Under the pieces are notes generated by a model. It searched no databases. It was not told where the DNA came from and was given only the letters and a program-made list of their open reading frames with translations. A stretch of 64,000 nucleotides of DNA, taken from contig JADJSA010000006.1 in the NCBI GenBank assembly GCA_016711925.1, positions 186,001 through 250,000 of the forward strand, written 5' to 3'. Both the position numbers and the translations under genes were made by a program. Shown here piece by piece: positions 10,978-19,697 of this stretch. This DNA comes from Candidatus Methylophosphatis haderslevensis. Lineage in GTDB: Bacteria > Pseudomonadota > Gammaproteobacteria > Burkholderiales > Rhodocyclaceae. The first letter of the stretch is position 1; every line of letters starts with the position of its first letter.

Positions 10978-12258
10978 ATGTTTTCGTTTCGTCTCGCGGC
11001 GCACGCGCTGCTAGCCCCTCCCGCCATCGCCCTCATGCTCGTTAGCGCGCTGGCCGCTGCCGGCGAACCCCTGACGCTGGCACGCGTGCAGGCGCTCGCC
11101 CTGCAGCAGCAACCGCTGCTCGACGCCCAGTCCGCCGCGGTGCATGCGGCGCGCGAGCAATCCGCCGCCGACGGCCAATTGCCCGATCCGCGGCTCAAGC
11201 TCGCACTGCAGAATCTGCCGGTGGAATCGCTGTCGCTCAACCGCGATCCGATGACCCAGTCGATGATCTCGCTAGAACAAGTGATCCCCGGCGGCAACAA
11301 GCGCCAGTTGCGCCGCAGCCGCGGCGAAGCCGAAGCCGCGCAAATGTCGGCCGAACTCCTCGCCCAGCGCGCGATGGTGGCGCGCGATGCAGCGCTGGCG
11401 TTTCTCTCGCTCGCCGGCGCCCAGCGGCAGCTCGACATCGCCCGCGCTCTGAGCCGCGAAAGCGCCACCCAGCTCGCCGCGCTGCAGCCGGCCCTGCGCG
11501 CCGGGCGTACCAGCCAGAGCGACTACTTCGCGGCGCGCCAGATGGTCACCATGGCGCACCACCGCGAATCGGAAATCGCCGCCCAGGCCGGCCGCGCGCG
11601 TGCCGACCTGTCGCGCTGGATCGGTGCCGTTGCCGACGATGCACCGGTCGACAGCGCGCCGGTCCAGTCCGCCGCCCCGCCGCCGTTGTCCGCGCTGCGG
11701 GGGCGGCTCGACGACCATCCGCTGCATGCGGCTTCGGCCGGCGCAGTGCGGCTGGCCGAAGCCGAGCTGGCGCTGGCGCGCGAGGCGACGCGGCCCGACA
11801 AGAGTATCGAAATCGGTTACGGCAAGCGCGCGCGCGCCTTCGACGACATGATCACCATCCAGTTCGCGATGGAAATCCCGCTCTCGCCGCGCGAGCGGCA
11901 GGACCGCGCCAGCGCCGCGCGCGGCGCCCAGCTCGAACGCGCACGCGCGCTGCGCGAGGACCGCCTGCGCAGCACGCGCGCCGAACTCGGCGCCGTCTAT
12001 GCCGATTGGGAATCGGTCGGCGAGCGCCTGCGGCTCGTTGCCGGCGAGCACTTGCCCGATTCTCAGGCCCGGGTCGAGGCCGCGCTGGCGGCCTATCGCA
12101 GCGGTCGCGGCGAGATGGCGGCGGTGATCGAGGCGCGCCGCAACGAACTCGAAGCGCGCCTGCTGCAGGCCGACCTCGAAACCCAGTTGGCCAAACTGCG
12201 CATGCAGCTTGCCTACTACGAATCCTTCGCCGAACAACCGATGGGAGAAGTCCGATGA
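10978..12258 (+). CDS. cusC: TolC-family outer membrane efflux protein (CusC/CzcC type)
   Basis: A 426-residue protein with a signal peptide (ending near SALAAAGEP), then two outer-membrane-efflux repeats of long alpha-helices (about 30-210 and 225-420). It forms the outer-membrane channel of a tripartite metal efflux pump. The N-terminal motif LPDPRLKLALQNLPVESL is characteristic of the CzcC/CusC branch. GGAG lies at a good distance before the ATG. The stop overlaps the next start (ATGA), so coupled translation with cusB is expected. The CusF-like and heavy-metal-binding domains of the adaptor gene indicate copper or silver as substrate. Confidence 0.85.
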   Translation: MFSFRLAAHALLAPPAIALMLVSALAAAGEPLTLARVQALALQQQPLLDAQSAAVHAAREQSAADGQLPDPRLKLALQNLPVESLSLNRDPMTQSMISLEQVIPGGNKRQLRRSRGEAEAAQMSAELLAQRAMVARDAALAFLSLAGAQRQLDIARALSRESATQLAALQPALRAGRTSQSDYFAARQMVTMAHHRESEIAAQAGRARADLSRWIGAVADDAPVDSAPVQSAAPPPLSALRGRLDDHPLHAASAGAVRLAEAELALAREATRPDKSIEIGYGKRARAFDDMITIQFAMEIPLSPRERQDRASAARGAQLERARALREDRLRSTRAELGAVYADWESVGERLRLVAGEHLPDSQARVEAALAAYRSGRGEMAAVIEARRNELEARLLQADLETQLAKLRMQLAYYESFAEQPMGEVR

Positions 12259-13761
12259 AAGCCGCTCTGCGCATGACGCTGGTCGCGCTGGGCTCGGCAG
12301 CGCTCGGTGCCGGTGCGCTGGCGCTTTACAACGCGCGCCACCAGCCGGCCCCGGCGGCGCAGCCCGCCGCGCCGGTCGATGCCGCCAAATCGGCGCGCAA
12401 AGGTGCTCTACTGGCACGACCCGATGGTGCCCGGCCAGCGCTTCGACAAGCCGGGCAAGTCGCCGTTCATGGACATGGAACTGGTGCCGGTCTATGCCGA
12501 CGAAGTCGCCCCCGGCGCGGTGGCGATCGACCCGCGCCTCACGCAGAACATCGGCGTGCGCTATGCGCAGGTGCAACGCCTGAGCGAGGCACCACAGCTC
12601 GCGGCGGTCGGCAGCGTACGCCTGGACGAGACGCGCACGCTGTCGCTGCAGGCGCGCGTTGGCGGCTTCATCGAGCGCCAGGCGGTGCGCGCCACCAACC
12701 AGCCGGTGTCGCGCGGCCAGGTGCTGGCGGAGATCACTTCGCCCGAACTGGTGCAGGCGCAGGAAGAACTGCTGCTCGCCACGCGCCTCAACGACGCGGC
12801 ACTGATCGACGCCGCGACCAGCCGCCTCGCGCTGCTCGGCGTGGGTGCGGCGCAGGCCGGGCAGATCGCAAAAAGCGGCCGGCTGCAGCGCAGCGTCGCC
12901 ATCGTCGCGCCCGCCGCCGGCATCGTCACCGAAATCGCCGCGCGGCCGGGCATGAACGTCGCGGCCGGTGCGCCGCTGTTCACGCTGTCGGCGCTCGACA
13001 CGGTCTGGGTGGTGGCCGACGTGCCCGAGCGCGATGCCGCCGGCATTGCCGTGGGGCGCGCGGCGCAGGTCGGCTTCGCCGCGTTGCCGGGCGAAACGTT
13101 CACGGGCAAGGTCGAATTCGTCTACCCGGATGTTGCCGCCGCCACGCGAACCGCGTCGGTGCGCATCGCGCTCGCCAACCCGCAGGGCCGCCTGCGGCCG
13201 GGAATGCTGGCCAATGTGCGCTTCGCCGCCGGCCCGGCGCGCGAGGCGCTGTGGGTGCCGAGCGAGGCGGTGATCCAGACCGGCAGCCGCAACGTCGTCA
13301 TCGTCGCCGAAGAGGGCAGCCGCTTTCGCGCGGTCGACGTGGTCACCGGCGTCGAGCGCGACGGCCGCAGCGAGATCCGCTCGGGTCTTGCCGCCGGGCA
13401 GAAGATCGTCGCCTCCGGCCAGTTCATGATCGATTCCGAGGCGAGCCTCAAGGGCGCGCTGGCGCGCATGGATCGCCAGCAACCTGCGCTTGCCGCCGCA
13501 CCGGCCGCCGCCCTCGCCGAGGGCAAGGTCGAGTCGGTCGATCGCGCCGGGTCGACCATCACCTTGAACCACGGCCCGATTCCGTCAGTGGACATGCCGG
13601 CCATGACGATGCGCTTTCGCGTCGAGCCGCCGGCGCTGCTCGACGATCTGGCGGCCGGCGCACAGGTGGAGTTCGATGTGGTCAAGCGCGAGGGCGAGTT
13701 AGTCGTCACCGTGCTCAAGGCGAAGCCTGGCGCGGCCGCGGCGGCGCCGCACCGGCACTGA
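12255..13761 (+). CDS. cusB: Cu(I)/Ag(I) efflux adaptor CusB with fused CusF-like domain (one frame break)
   Basis: The periplasmic adaptor begins at the ATG at 12255 (membrane anchor MKAALRMTLVALGSAALGAG). It changes frame near 12400-12404 and continues as VLYWHDPMVPGQRFDKPGK, the heavy-metal-binding domain typical of CusB. One surplus A in the run CGCAAAGG explains the shift. The adaptor core follows to about 13480: barrel-sandwich hybrid with GFIERQAV, then beta-barrel domains. The last 85 residues form a CusF-like copper-binding domain with MPAMTMRF; the usual CusF tryptophan is a methionine here. Such a fusion would join the metallochaperone to the pump. The frame break is more likely a sequence error than a pseudogene, because the rest of the operon is intact. 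Confidence 0.8.
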
Positions 13762-13770
13762 GGTGCGGCC

Positions 13771-16700
13771 ATGATCGCGAATCTCATACGCTGGTCGATC
13801 GCCAATCGCGTGCTGGTGCTGCTGGCCACCCTGGCGGTCAGCGCGGCCGGCGTGGTGGCCGTGCTGCGCACGCCGGTCGACGCCATTCCCGACCTCTCCG
13901 ACGTGCAGGTGATCATCCGCACCACCTACGGCGGACAGAGCCCGCGCGTGGTCGAGGACCAGGTCACCTACCCGCTCACCACCACCATGATGTCGGTGCC
14001 GGGCGCCAGGGCGGTGCGCGGCTTCTCGTTCTTCGGCGATTCGTTCGTGTACGTGCTGTTCGAGGACGGCACCGATCTCTACTGGGCGCGCTCGCGCGTG
14101 CTCGAATACCTGAACCAGGCGCAGAGCCGCCTGCCGCCCGGCGTGCGGCCGGAACTCGGGCCGGATGCCACCGGGGTCGGCTGGATCTACCAGTACGCGC
14201 TGGTCGACCGCAGCGGCCGCATGGATCTCGCGCAACTGCGCGCGCTGCAGGACTGGTTTCTCAAGTACGAACTGCGCAGCGTGCCCAACGTGGCCGAGGT
14301 CGCCACTGTCGGCGGCATGGTCAAGACCTGGCAGATCGTGGTCGATCCCGACAAACTGCGCGGCTACAAGCTGCCGCTGGCAGCCGTGGTCGAGGCGGTG
14401 AAGAAATCCAATTCGGAAGCCGGCGGTTCGGCCATCGAGATGGGCGAAGCCGAGTACATGGTGCGCGCCACCGGCTACCTGAAGACCGCCGACGATTTCC
14501 GCGCCATTGCGGTCGGCGGCGAAGGCACCACGCCGGTGCTGCTCGGCGATGTGGCGCGCATCCAGGCCGGGCCGCAGATGCGCCGCGGCATCGCCGAACT
14601 CGATGGCGAAGGCGAGGCGGTGGGCGGCGTGATCGTCATGCGCTCGGGCAAGAACGCGCTCGAAACCATCCAGGCGGTCAAGGCGCGGCTGGAAACGCTC
14701 AAGCCCTCGCTGCCGGCGGGCGTGGAGATCGTGCCGGTCTACGACCGCGCCGGGTTGATCGAGCGCGCCATCGCCACGCTGGAAGAAAAGCTGGTCGAGG
14801 AATTCATCGTCGTCGCCGTCGTCTGCGCGCTGTTCCTGATGCACTTGCGCTCGTCGCTGGTGGCCATCCTGTCGCTGCCGGTCGGCGTGCTGATGGCATT
14901 CCTGGTCATGCGGGTGCAGGGCATCAACGCCAACATCATGTCGCTCGGCGGCATCGCGATCGCCATCGGCGCCATGCTCGATGCGGCGATCGTCATGATC
15001 GAAAACGCCCACAAGCACCTCGAACACTGGCGCCGCGACAATCCGGAGTCTGCCCAACCCGACGCCGCCACCCGCGCGCAACTCATCTCGGATGCCGCCG
15101 CCGAAGTCGGCCCGGCGCTGTTCTTCAGCCTGCTGATCATCACGCTCTCGTTCCTGCCGGTGTTCACGCTCGAAGCGCAGGAGGGCCGCCTGTTCGCGCC
15201 GCTGGCCTACACCAAGACCTGGGCGATGGCCGCCGCCGCCGGGCTGTCGGTGACGCTGGTGCCGGTGCTGATGGTGTGGTTCATCCGCGGCCACATTCGC
15301 GCCGAGGAAGACAACCCGCTCAACCGCTGGCTGATCGCCGCCTACCGGCCGGTGCTGCGTGCCGCGCTGGCGCATCCGTGGCGGGTGGTGGCGATCGCCT
15401 TGCTGGCACTCGTCGCCACGGTTTTCCCGGCACGGCAACTGGGCAGCGAATTCATGCCGCCGCTCGACGAGGGCGACCTGCTCTACATGCCGACCACGCT
15501 GCCCGGCATCGGTCCCGGCAAGGCGGCCGAATTGCTGCAGCAGACCGACCGCATCATCAAGACCTTTCCCGAAGTGGCGCGGGTGTTCGGCAAGGTCGGC
15601 CGCGCCGAGAGCGCGACCGATCCGGCACCGCTCGAGATGATCGAAACCACCATCCAGTTCAAGCCGCGCAGAGAATGGCGCCCCGGCATGACGCTCGACA
15701 AGCTGATCGCCGAGATGGATGCGGCGACACGCCTGCCGGGCTTGTCGAACGTGTGGGTGCAGCCGATCCGCAACCGCATCGACATGCTGGCAACCGGCAT
15801 CAAGAGCCCGGTCGGGATCAAGGTCGCCGGTGCCGACCTGGCCGAAATAGACCGGCTGGCCGCGCGCATCGAGCAGGTGGTGAAGACCGTGCCGGGCGCG
15901 ACTTCGGTGTTTGCCGAACGCCTCGGCGCCGGGCGCTACATCGAGGTGCGCATCCGCCGGCTCGACGCGGCGCGCTACGGGCTCCCAGTGGCCGAACTGC
16001 AGGAGGTGGTGTCGCTCGCCGTCGGCGGCGAAAACGTCGGCGAGACGGTGGAAGGGCTCGAGCGCTTTCCGATCAACATCCGCTATCCGCGCGAACTGCG
16101 CGACTCGCTGGCAAAGCTCAAGGCGCTGCCCATCGTCACCGCGCGCGGCGCCACCATCACGCTCGACACGGTGGCCGACGTGGTGGTCGCCGACGGTCCG
16201 CCGATGATCAAGAGCGAGAACGCGCGTCCGTCCGGCTGGATCTACGTCGACCTGCGCGGCCGCGACATCGGCAGCTTCGTGCGCGAGGCGCGCCAGCGGG
16301 TGCGCGAGCAGGTGCAACTCACGCCCGGTTACTCGATCGCCTGGTCGGGCCAGTACGAGTATCTGGAGCGCGCCGAGAAACGCATGGCGCTGGTGGTGCC
16401 GGCAACGCTGGCGATCATCCTGCTGCTGCTCTACCTGATCTTCCGCAACTTCGGCGAGGCGCTGCTGGTGATGGCGGCGGTGCCGTTCGCGCTGGTCGGC
16501 GGCGTGTGGCTGCTGTGGGCGCTCGGCCACAACCTGTCGATCGCCTCGGCGGTCGGCTTCATCGCGCTCGCCGGTGTGGCGGCCGAATTCGGCGTGGTGA
16601 TGCTGATCTACCTCGACAGCGCACTGCGCGAAGCGCGCGCCCGCTGCGCAGCCGAGGGCAGACCGTTCGACCGCGAGGCGCTCGTCGCCGCCATCATGCA

Positions 16701-16917
16701 GGGCGCCACCCAGCGCGTGCGCCCCAAGGCGATGACCGTCGCCATCATCCTCGCCGGTCTGGCGCCGATCATGGTCGGCAGCGGCACCGGCTCGGAAGTC
16801 ATGCAGCGCATCGCCGCACCGATGGTCGGCGGCATGGTCTCGGCGCCCCTGCTGTCGATGCTGCTGATGCCGGTGGCGTACCTGCTGATGGTCGGCGGAG
16901 GGCGCAAGCGAGGCTGA
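13771..16917 (+). CDS. cusA: Cu(I)/Ag(I) RND efflux pump CusA
   Basis: A 1048-residue inner-membrane RND transporter of the heavy-metal (HME) branch. It starts 9 bases after cusB with the usual amphipathic N-terminus IANLIRWSIANRVLVLL. The family signature RTPVDAIPDLSDVQVI and the transmembrane-4 charged motif AIGAMLDAAIVMIENAHKHLE are present, and the two halves each contain six predicted membrane segments and a large periplasmic loop. It uses proton-motive force to export monovalent copper or silver through the CusB-CusC assembly. Length is normal and there is no frame break. The metal is inferred from the CusF-like domain in the adaptor gene. Confidence 0.92.
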   Translation: MIANLIRWSIANRVLVLLATLAVSAAGVVAVLRTPVDAIPDLSDVQVIIRTTYGGQSPRVVEDQVTYPLTTTMMSVPGARAVRGFSFFGDSFVYVLFEDGTDLYWARSRVLEYLNQAQSRLPPGVRPELGPDATGVGWIYQYALVDRSGRMDLAQLRALQDWFLKYELRSVPNVAEVATVGGMVKTWQIVVDPDKLRGYKLPLAAVVEAVKKSNSEAGGSAIEMGEAEYMVRATGYLKTADDFRAIAVGGEGTTPVLLGDVARIQAGPQMRRGIAELDGEGEAVGGVIVMRSGKNALETIQAVKARLETLKPSLPAGVEIVPVYDRAGLIERAIATLEEKLVEEFIVVAVVCALFLMHLRSSLVAILSLPVGVLMAFLVMRVQGINANIMSLGGIAIAIGAMLDAAIVMIENAHKHLEHWRRDNPESAQPDAATRAQLISDAAAEVGPALFFSLLIITLSFLPVFTLEAQEGRLFAPLAYTKTWAMAAAAGLSVTLVPVLMVWFIRGHIRAEEDNPLNRWLIAAYRPVLRAALAHPWRVVAIALLALVATVFPARQLGSEFMPPLDEGDLLYMPTTLPGIGPGKAAELLQQTDRIIKTFPEVARVFGKVGRAESATDPAPLEMIETTIQFKPRREWRPGMTLDKLIAEMDAATRLPGLSNVWVQPIRNRIDMLATGIKSPVGIKVAGADLAEIDRLAARIEQVVKTVPGATSVFAERLGAGRYIEVRIRRLDAARYGLPVAELQEVVSLAVGGENVGETVEGLERFPINIRYPRELRDSLAKLKALPIVTARGATITLDTVADVVVADGPPMIKSENARPSGWIYVDLRGRDIGSFVREARQRVREQVQLTPGYSIAWSGQYEYLERAEKRMALVVPATLAIILLLLYLIFRNFGEALLVMAAVPFALVGGVWLLWALGHNLSIASAVGFIALAGVAAEFGVVMLIYLDSALREARARCAAEGRPFDREALVAAIMQGATQRVRPKAMTVAIILAGLAPIMVGSGTGSEVMQRIAAPMVGGMVSAPLLSMLLMPVAYLLMVGGGRKRG

Positions 16918-17086
16918 GCGCCTGGGAGCGCAATGCCCGCGGCGATGCTGGCGCCCGGTCCCGGTTGGCTGCACCTGCGTCGGCCGGCGGGGTCGTTCCG
17001 CGGGCGATGACGCGCGACTCGCGCCCGTCCGGGCATCTGGCTAGAATGAGGCCCGCCGTTGGCACTCGTCATCCAGAGGAGAGTCC

Positions 17087-17770
17087 ATGCCAAACCAAAT
17101 CCTTCTTGGCAAGCGGGTGCTAGTCACCCACGCCGACGCGTTCATGGGGCCGGTACTGTGCGAGGTGTTCTCCAGGCACGGCGCCACGGTTATCGCGAGT
17201 ACCGACCCGCTTCTGGGCGCAGATGCACCGGCCGCGGTTGTCGCCGGGGCGGGACAACTCGACATCCTGGTTGCCAACCTTGCAATACAGGCACCGTCCA
17301 CCGTCGCCACGGAAGTGTCCGAAGAAGAATGGAGCAGCACTTTCGCGGCCTTAGTCCATCCGCTGCCACGACTGTTCCGCGCGGTCTTGCCGCCCATGAT
17401 CGAGCGGCGCGCGGGCAAGATTCTCGTCATGGGCAGCGCCTCGGCACTGCGCGGAATGAAGCGCGCCTCAACCTATAGTGCCGCACGGGGCGCGCAGCTT
17501 GCCTACGTGCAAGCTGTCGGCGTGGAGGTGGCGGTCCACAACGTTCAGGTCAATGCAATCGCACAAAACTTCGTCGACAACCCGACTTACTTTCCTCCTG
17601 ATGTTCAGGCCAATCCGAGGTTCCAGGAACGCATGAAGCGCGAGGTTCCACTGGGACGCCTGGTAAGCGCCGAGGAAGATGCCCAGTTCGCCGCCTACCT
17701 TTGCAGCGAAGCGGCGAGTTGCTTTGTCGGGCAAGTTATTCCCGTTTGCGGCGGCTGGGTGACGCGGTAG
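17087..17770 (+). CDS. Probable halohydrin dehalogenase (SDR fold)
   Basis: A 227-residue protein with the short-chain dehydrogenase fold but not the dehydrogenase signatures. The first cofactor loop lacks the Gly-rich motif and reads T14-HADA-F19-M-G21, matching the nucleophile-pocket signature T-x4-F/Y-x-G of halohydrin dehalogenases. The catalytic residues are S117, Y130 and R134, matching S-x12-Y-x3-R; arginine replaces the lysine that dehydrogenases need. Further similarity to this family is seen in NPTYFPP and VPLGRL. Such enzymes eliminate halide from vicinal haloalcohols to give epoxides and can open epoxides with anions. It stands alone with a good ribosome site (GAGGAGAG) and no obvious pathway partner. 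Confidence 0.78.
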   Translation: MPNQILLGKRVLVTHADAFMGPVLCEVFSRHGATVIASTDPLLGADAPAAVVAGAGQLDILVANLAIQAPSTVATEVSEEEWSSTFAALVHPLPRLFRAVLPPMIERRAGKILVMGSASALRGMKRASTYSAARGAQLAYVQAVGVEVAVHNVQVNAIAQNFVDNPTYFPPDVQANPRFQERMKREVPLGRLVSAEEDAQFAAYLCSEAASCFVGQVIPVCGGWVTR

Positions 17771-17914
17771 GGTGGTTTGGGGAGAGTTTCGATACCTACC
17801 CCGGCTAATCAGCGTGCCTTCATTTCCGTCGTTCGATCGGCCGCGGAAGTTGCACAAAGATCCGAAACGGATAAAGTGTCAAGGTTTGACGGCATATGAC
17901 AAAGGGGATAAGGC

Positions 17915-18805
17915 ATGGCACCCCAGCAGTTCGGAGGAGCATGGACCGAAGAGAAGCTGAATGCTTTGCAGGAATACTTGAGGCAATACCTTCAAATCTT
18001 CGATGGCAACCCGGCTGCGCGAAAGCTGACTCGCCACTACGTCGACGCATTCGCGGGTAGCGGGCTGAGAGCGTTGAGGCGACAGGAGAGGGGCGGGATC
18101 CATCAGCCGGAACTCGAAATCGAATTCGAAGAAGTTGCACGATTTGCCGACGGGAGCGTCAAGAAGGCATTGTCTCTTGAATCCGCCTTTCACCATTACC
18201 ATCTGGTGGAGCGAGACCCAGATCGAGTGGCTGAACTTCGCACTATGATTCGTCGCGAATTCGCACAGCGCAGCGACCTATGTTCGGTCGTTTGCGAGGA
18301 CGCAAATGCGTTCTTGTCGTCTTGGACCGACGCGCTGGGACCGCTGGAGCGAGCGGTCGTGTTCCTTGATCCGTATGGAATGGCGGTCGACTGGGCAACG
18401 ATCGCCAAGCTCGGGCGCACGCAGAAAGTCGACCTCTGGATGCTGTTTCCCATGTCGGCGGTCATCCGCATGCTTCCGAATTCCGGCCCCCCGAGCGACG
18501 AGTGGGCCAAGGTTCTAGACCGCACCTTCGGCACCCGTGATTGGATCAGGACGTTCTACCCTGTGGACACGCAAGGAACGCTGTTCGACCCAGTGACGAC
18601 GGTTCGTCGAGACGTCGATGTGGATCTGGTGGGCGAGTTCTTCCGTGCCCGACTGGCCGAGGCGTTCTACGAGGTGGCTCCGAAGGCGCTCACGCTCTAC
18701 AATTCGCGCAGGTCGCCGCTGTTTCAGCTCGTCTTTGCCGCGGCGAATCCGAAGGGTGCCGTTCCGGCAATCCGAATTGCGAACCACATCCTTGGCAAGG
18801 CGTGA
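17915..18805 (+). CDS. tcmP: Three-Cys-motif partner protein TcmP
   Basis: A 296-residue protein of the TcmP family, whose genes characteristically sit next to a gene for a 'three-Cys-motif' protein, as here. It has features reminiscent of a Rossmann methyltransferase: VDAFAGSG at residues 43-50 looks like motif I, HLVERDP near 97 like the acidic residue of motif II, and VVFLDPYG near 148-155 like motif IV. The molecular function of the family is not established. The stop is 53 bases before the partner gene. The pair has lower GC than the flanking genes, which suggests acquisition by transfer. The family call is good; any enzymatic role is inference. Confidence 0.8.
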   Translation: MAPQQFGGAWTEEKLNALQEYLRQYLQIFDGNPAARKLTRHYVDAFAGSGLRALRRQERGGIHQPELEIEFEEVARFADGSVKKALSLESAFHHYHLVERDPDRVAELRTMIRREFAQRSDLCSVVCEDANAFLSSWTDALGPLERAVVFLDPYGMAVDWATIAKLGRTQKVDLWMLFPMSAVIRMLPNSGPPSDEWAKVLDRTFGTRDWIRTFYPVDTQGTLFDPVTTVRRDVDVDLVGEFFRARLAEAFYEVAPKALTLYNSRRSPLFQLVFAAANPKGAVPAIRIANHILGKA

Positions 18806-18858
18806 GCGCGGTGTCGACTGTATTCGACTGTACGAAACCTAAATTAAGTAATTGAGTC

Positions 18859-19626
18859 ATGGCCTCAAAGAGCGACATTGAATGGACGGAAATGACCTGG
18901 AACCCGACCACCGGGTGTGCCAAGGTCTCGCCCGGCTGCAAGCACTGTTATGCGGAGACGATGGCAACACGGCTACGCGCGATGGGTGCCACAGGCTACG
19001 AGAACGGATTCACGCTTGCCCTTCATCCGGTCCGGCTTGAACAGCCGTTGGCACGCAAGCGTCCCACCGTCTGGTTCGTCAATTCGATGAGCGACCTGTT
19101 TCACGAGGATGTGCCCGACGCCTTTGTCGACCGTGTGTTCGACACCATCCGCGCAACGCGGCGCCATACCTACCAGATCCTCACCAAGCGCGCCGAACGC
19201 CTGCCCGATTACTTCCGATTCAGAACCTGCCCGAACAACGTGTGGCTCGGTGTCAGCGTGGAGGACCGAAAACACGGCTTGCCACGCATCGAGAAGCTCC
19301 GACAGATCGAGGCAAGCGTTCGCTTCCTCTCAGTCGAGCCGCTGCTGGAAGATCTGGGCAGATTCGATCTGCGCGGCATCCACTGGGTCATCGTAGGCGG
19401 CGAATCCGGCAAAAAGGCAAGACCGATGCACGCGGAATGGGCCGAAAATGTTCGGATACAGGCTGAAGAAGCAGGCGCCGCGTTCTTCTTCAAACAGTGG
19501 GGCGGCTGGGGTGCGGACGGCGTGAAGCGCAGCAAGAAGGCGAACGGTCGGATACTGGGCGGCCGTACATTCGATGGAAGGCCATGCGAAACTGCCCACT
19601 CCAGCCAATGCGCGCCGACTTCGTGA
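18859..19626 (+). CDS. DUF5131 (phage Gp37/Gp68-type) three-Cys-motif protein
   Basis: A 255-residue protein with the three-cysteine motif C20-x6-C27-x2-C30 (GCAKVSPGCKHCYAE) that gives the family its name. The spacing recalls iron-sulfur or radical-SAM clusters but is not the canonical CxxxCxxC. Conserved blocks IEWTEMTWNPTTGC, MSDLFHEDVP, LTKRAERL, WLGVSVE, FLSVEPLLE and GGESG are typical of the phage Gp37/Gp68 family. Homologues are known from phages and from bacterial chromosomes next to tcmP. The reaction is unknown. It forms a two-gene unit with the upstream TcmP gene. The C-terminal end reads into sequence just before the transposase left flank. Confidence 0.82.
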   Translation: MASKSDIEWTEMTWNPTTGCAKVSPGCKHCYAETMATRLRAMGATGYENGFTLALHPVRLEQPLARKRPTVWFVNSMSDLFHEDVPDAFVDRVFDTIRATRRHTYQILTKRAERLPDYFRFRTCPNNVWLGVSVEDRKHGLPRIEKLRQIEASVRFLSVEPLLEDLGRFDLRGIHWVIVGGESGKKARPMHAEWAENVRIQAEEAGAAFFFKQWGGWGADGVKRSKKANGRILGGRTFDGRPCETAHSSQCAPTS

Positions 19627-19697
19627 AGCATCGTTCAAATTCGCGAAATATGGGGTCAGGTCTTGCCATTACCCTACGCGCCATCTACACTCTTCCC

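Noticed and set aside
13699..16974. 1091-codon reverse-strand frame opposite cusA
   Set aside because: Composition typical of antisense frames in GC-rich genes; cusA is unambiguous.
12006..17123. A 1705-codon open frame across the cus operon
   Set aside because: It is an out-of-frame shadow of cusB and cusA caused by high GC; its sequence is low-complexity Arg/Ala/Gly with no domain.
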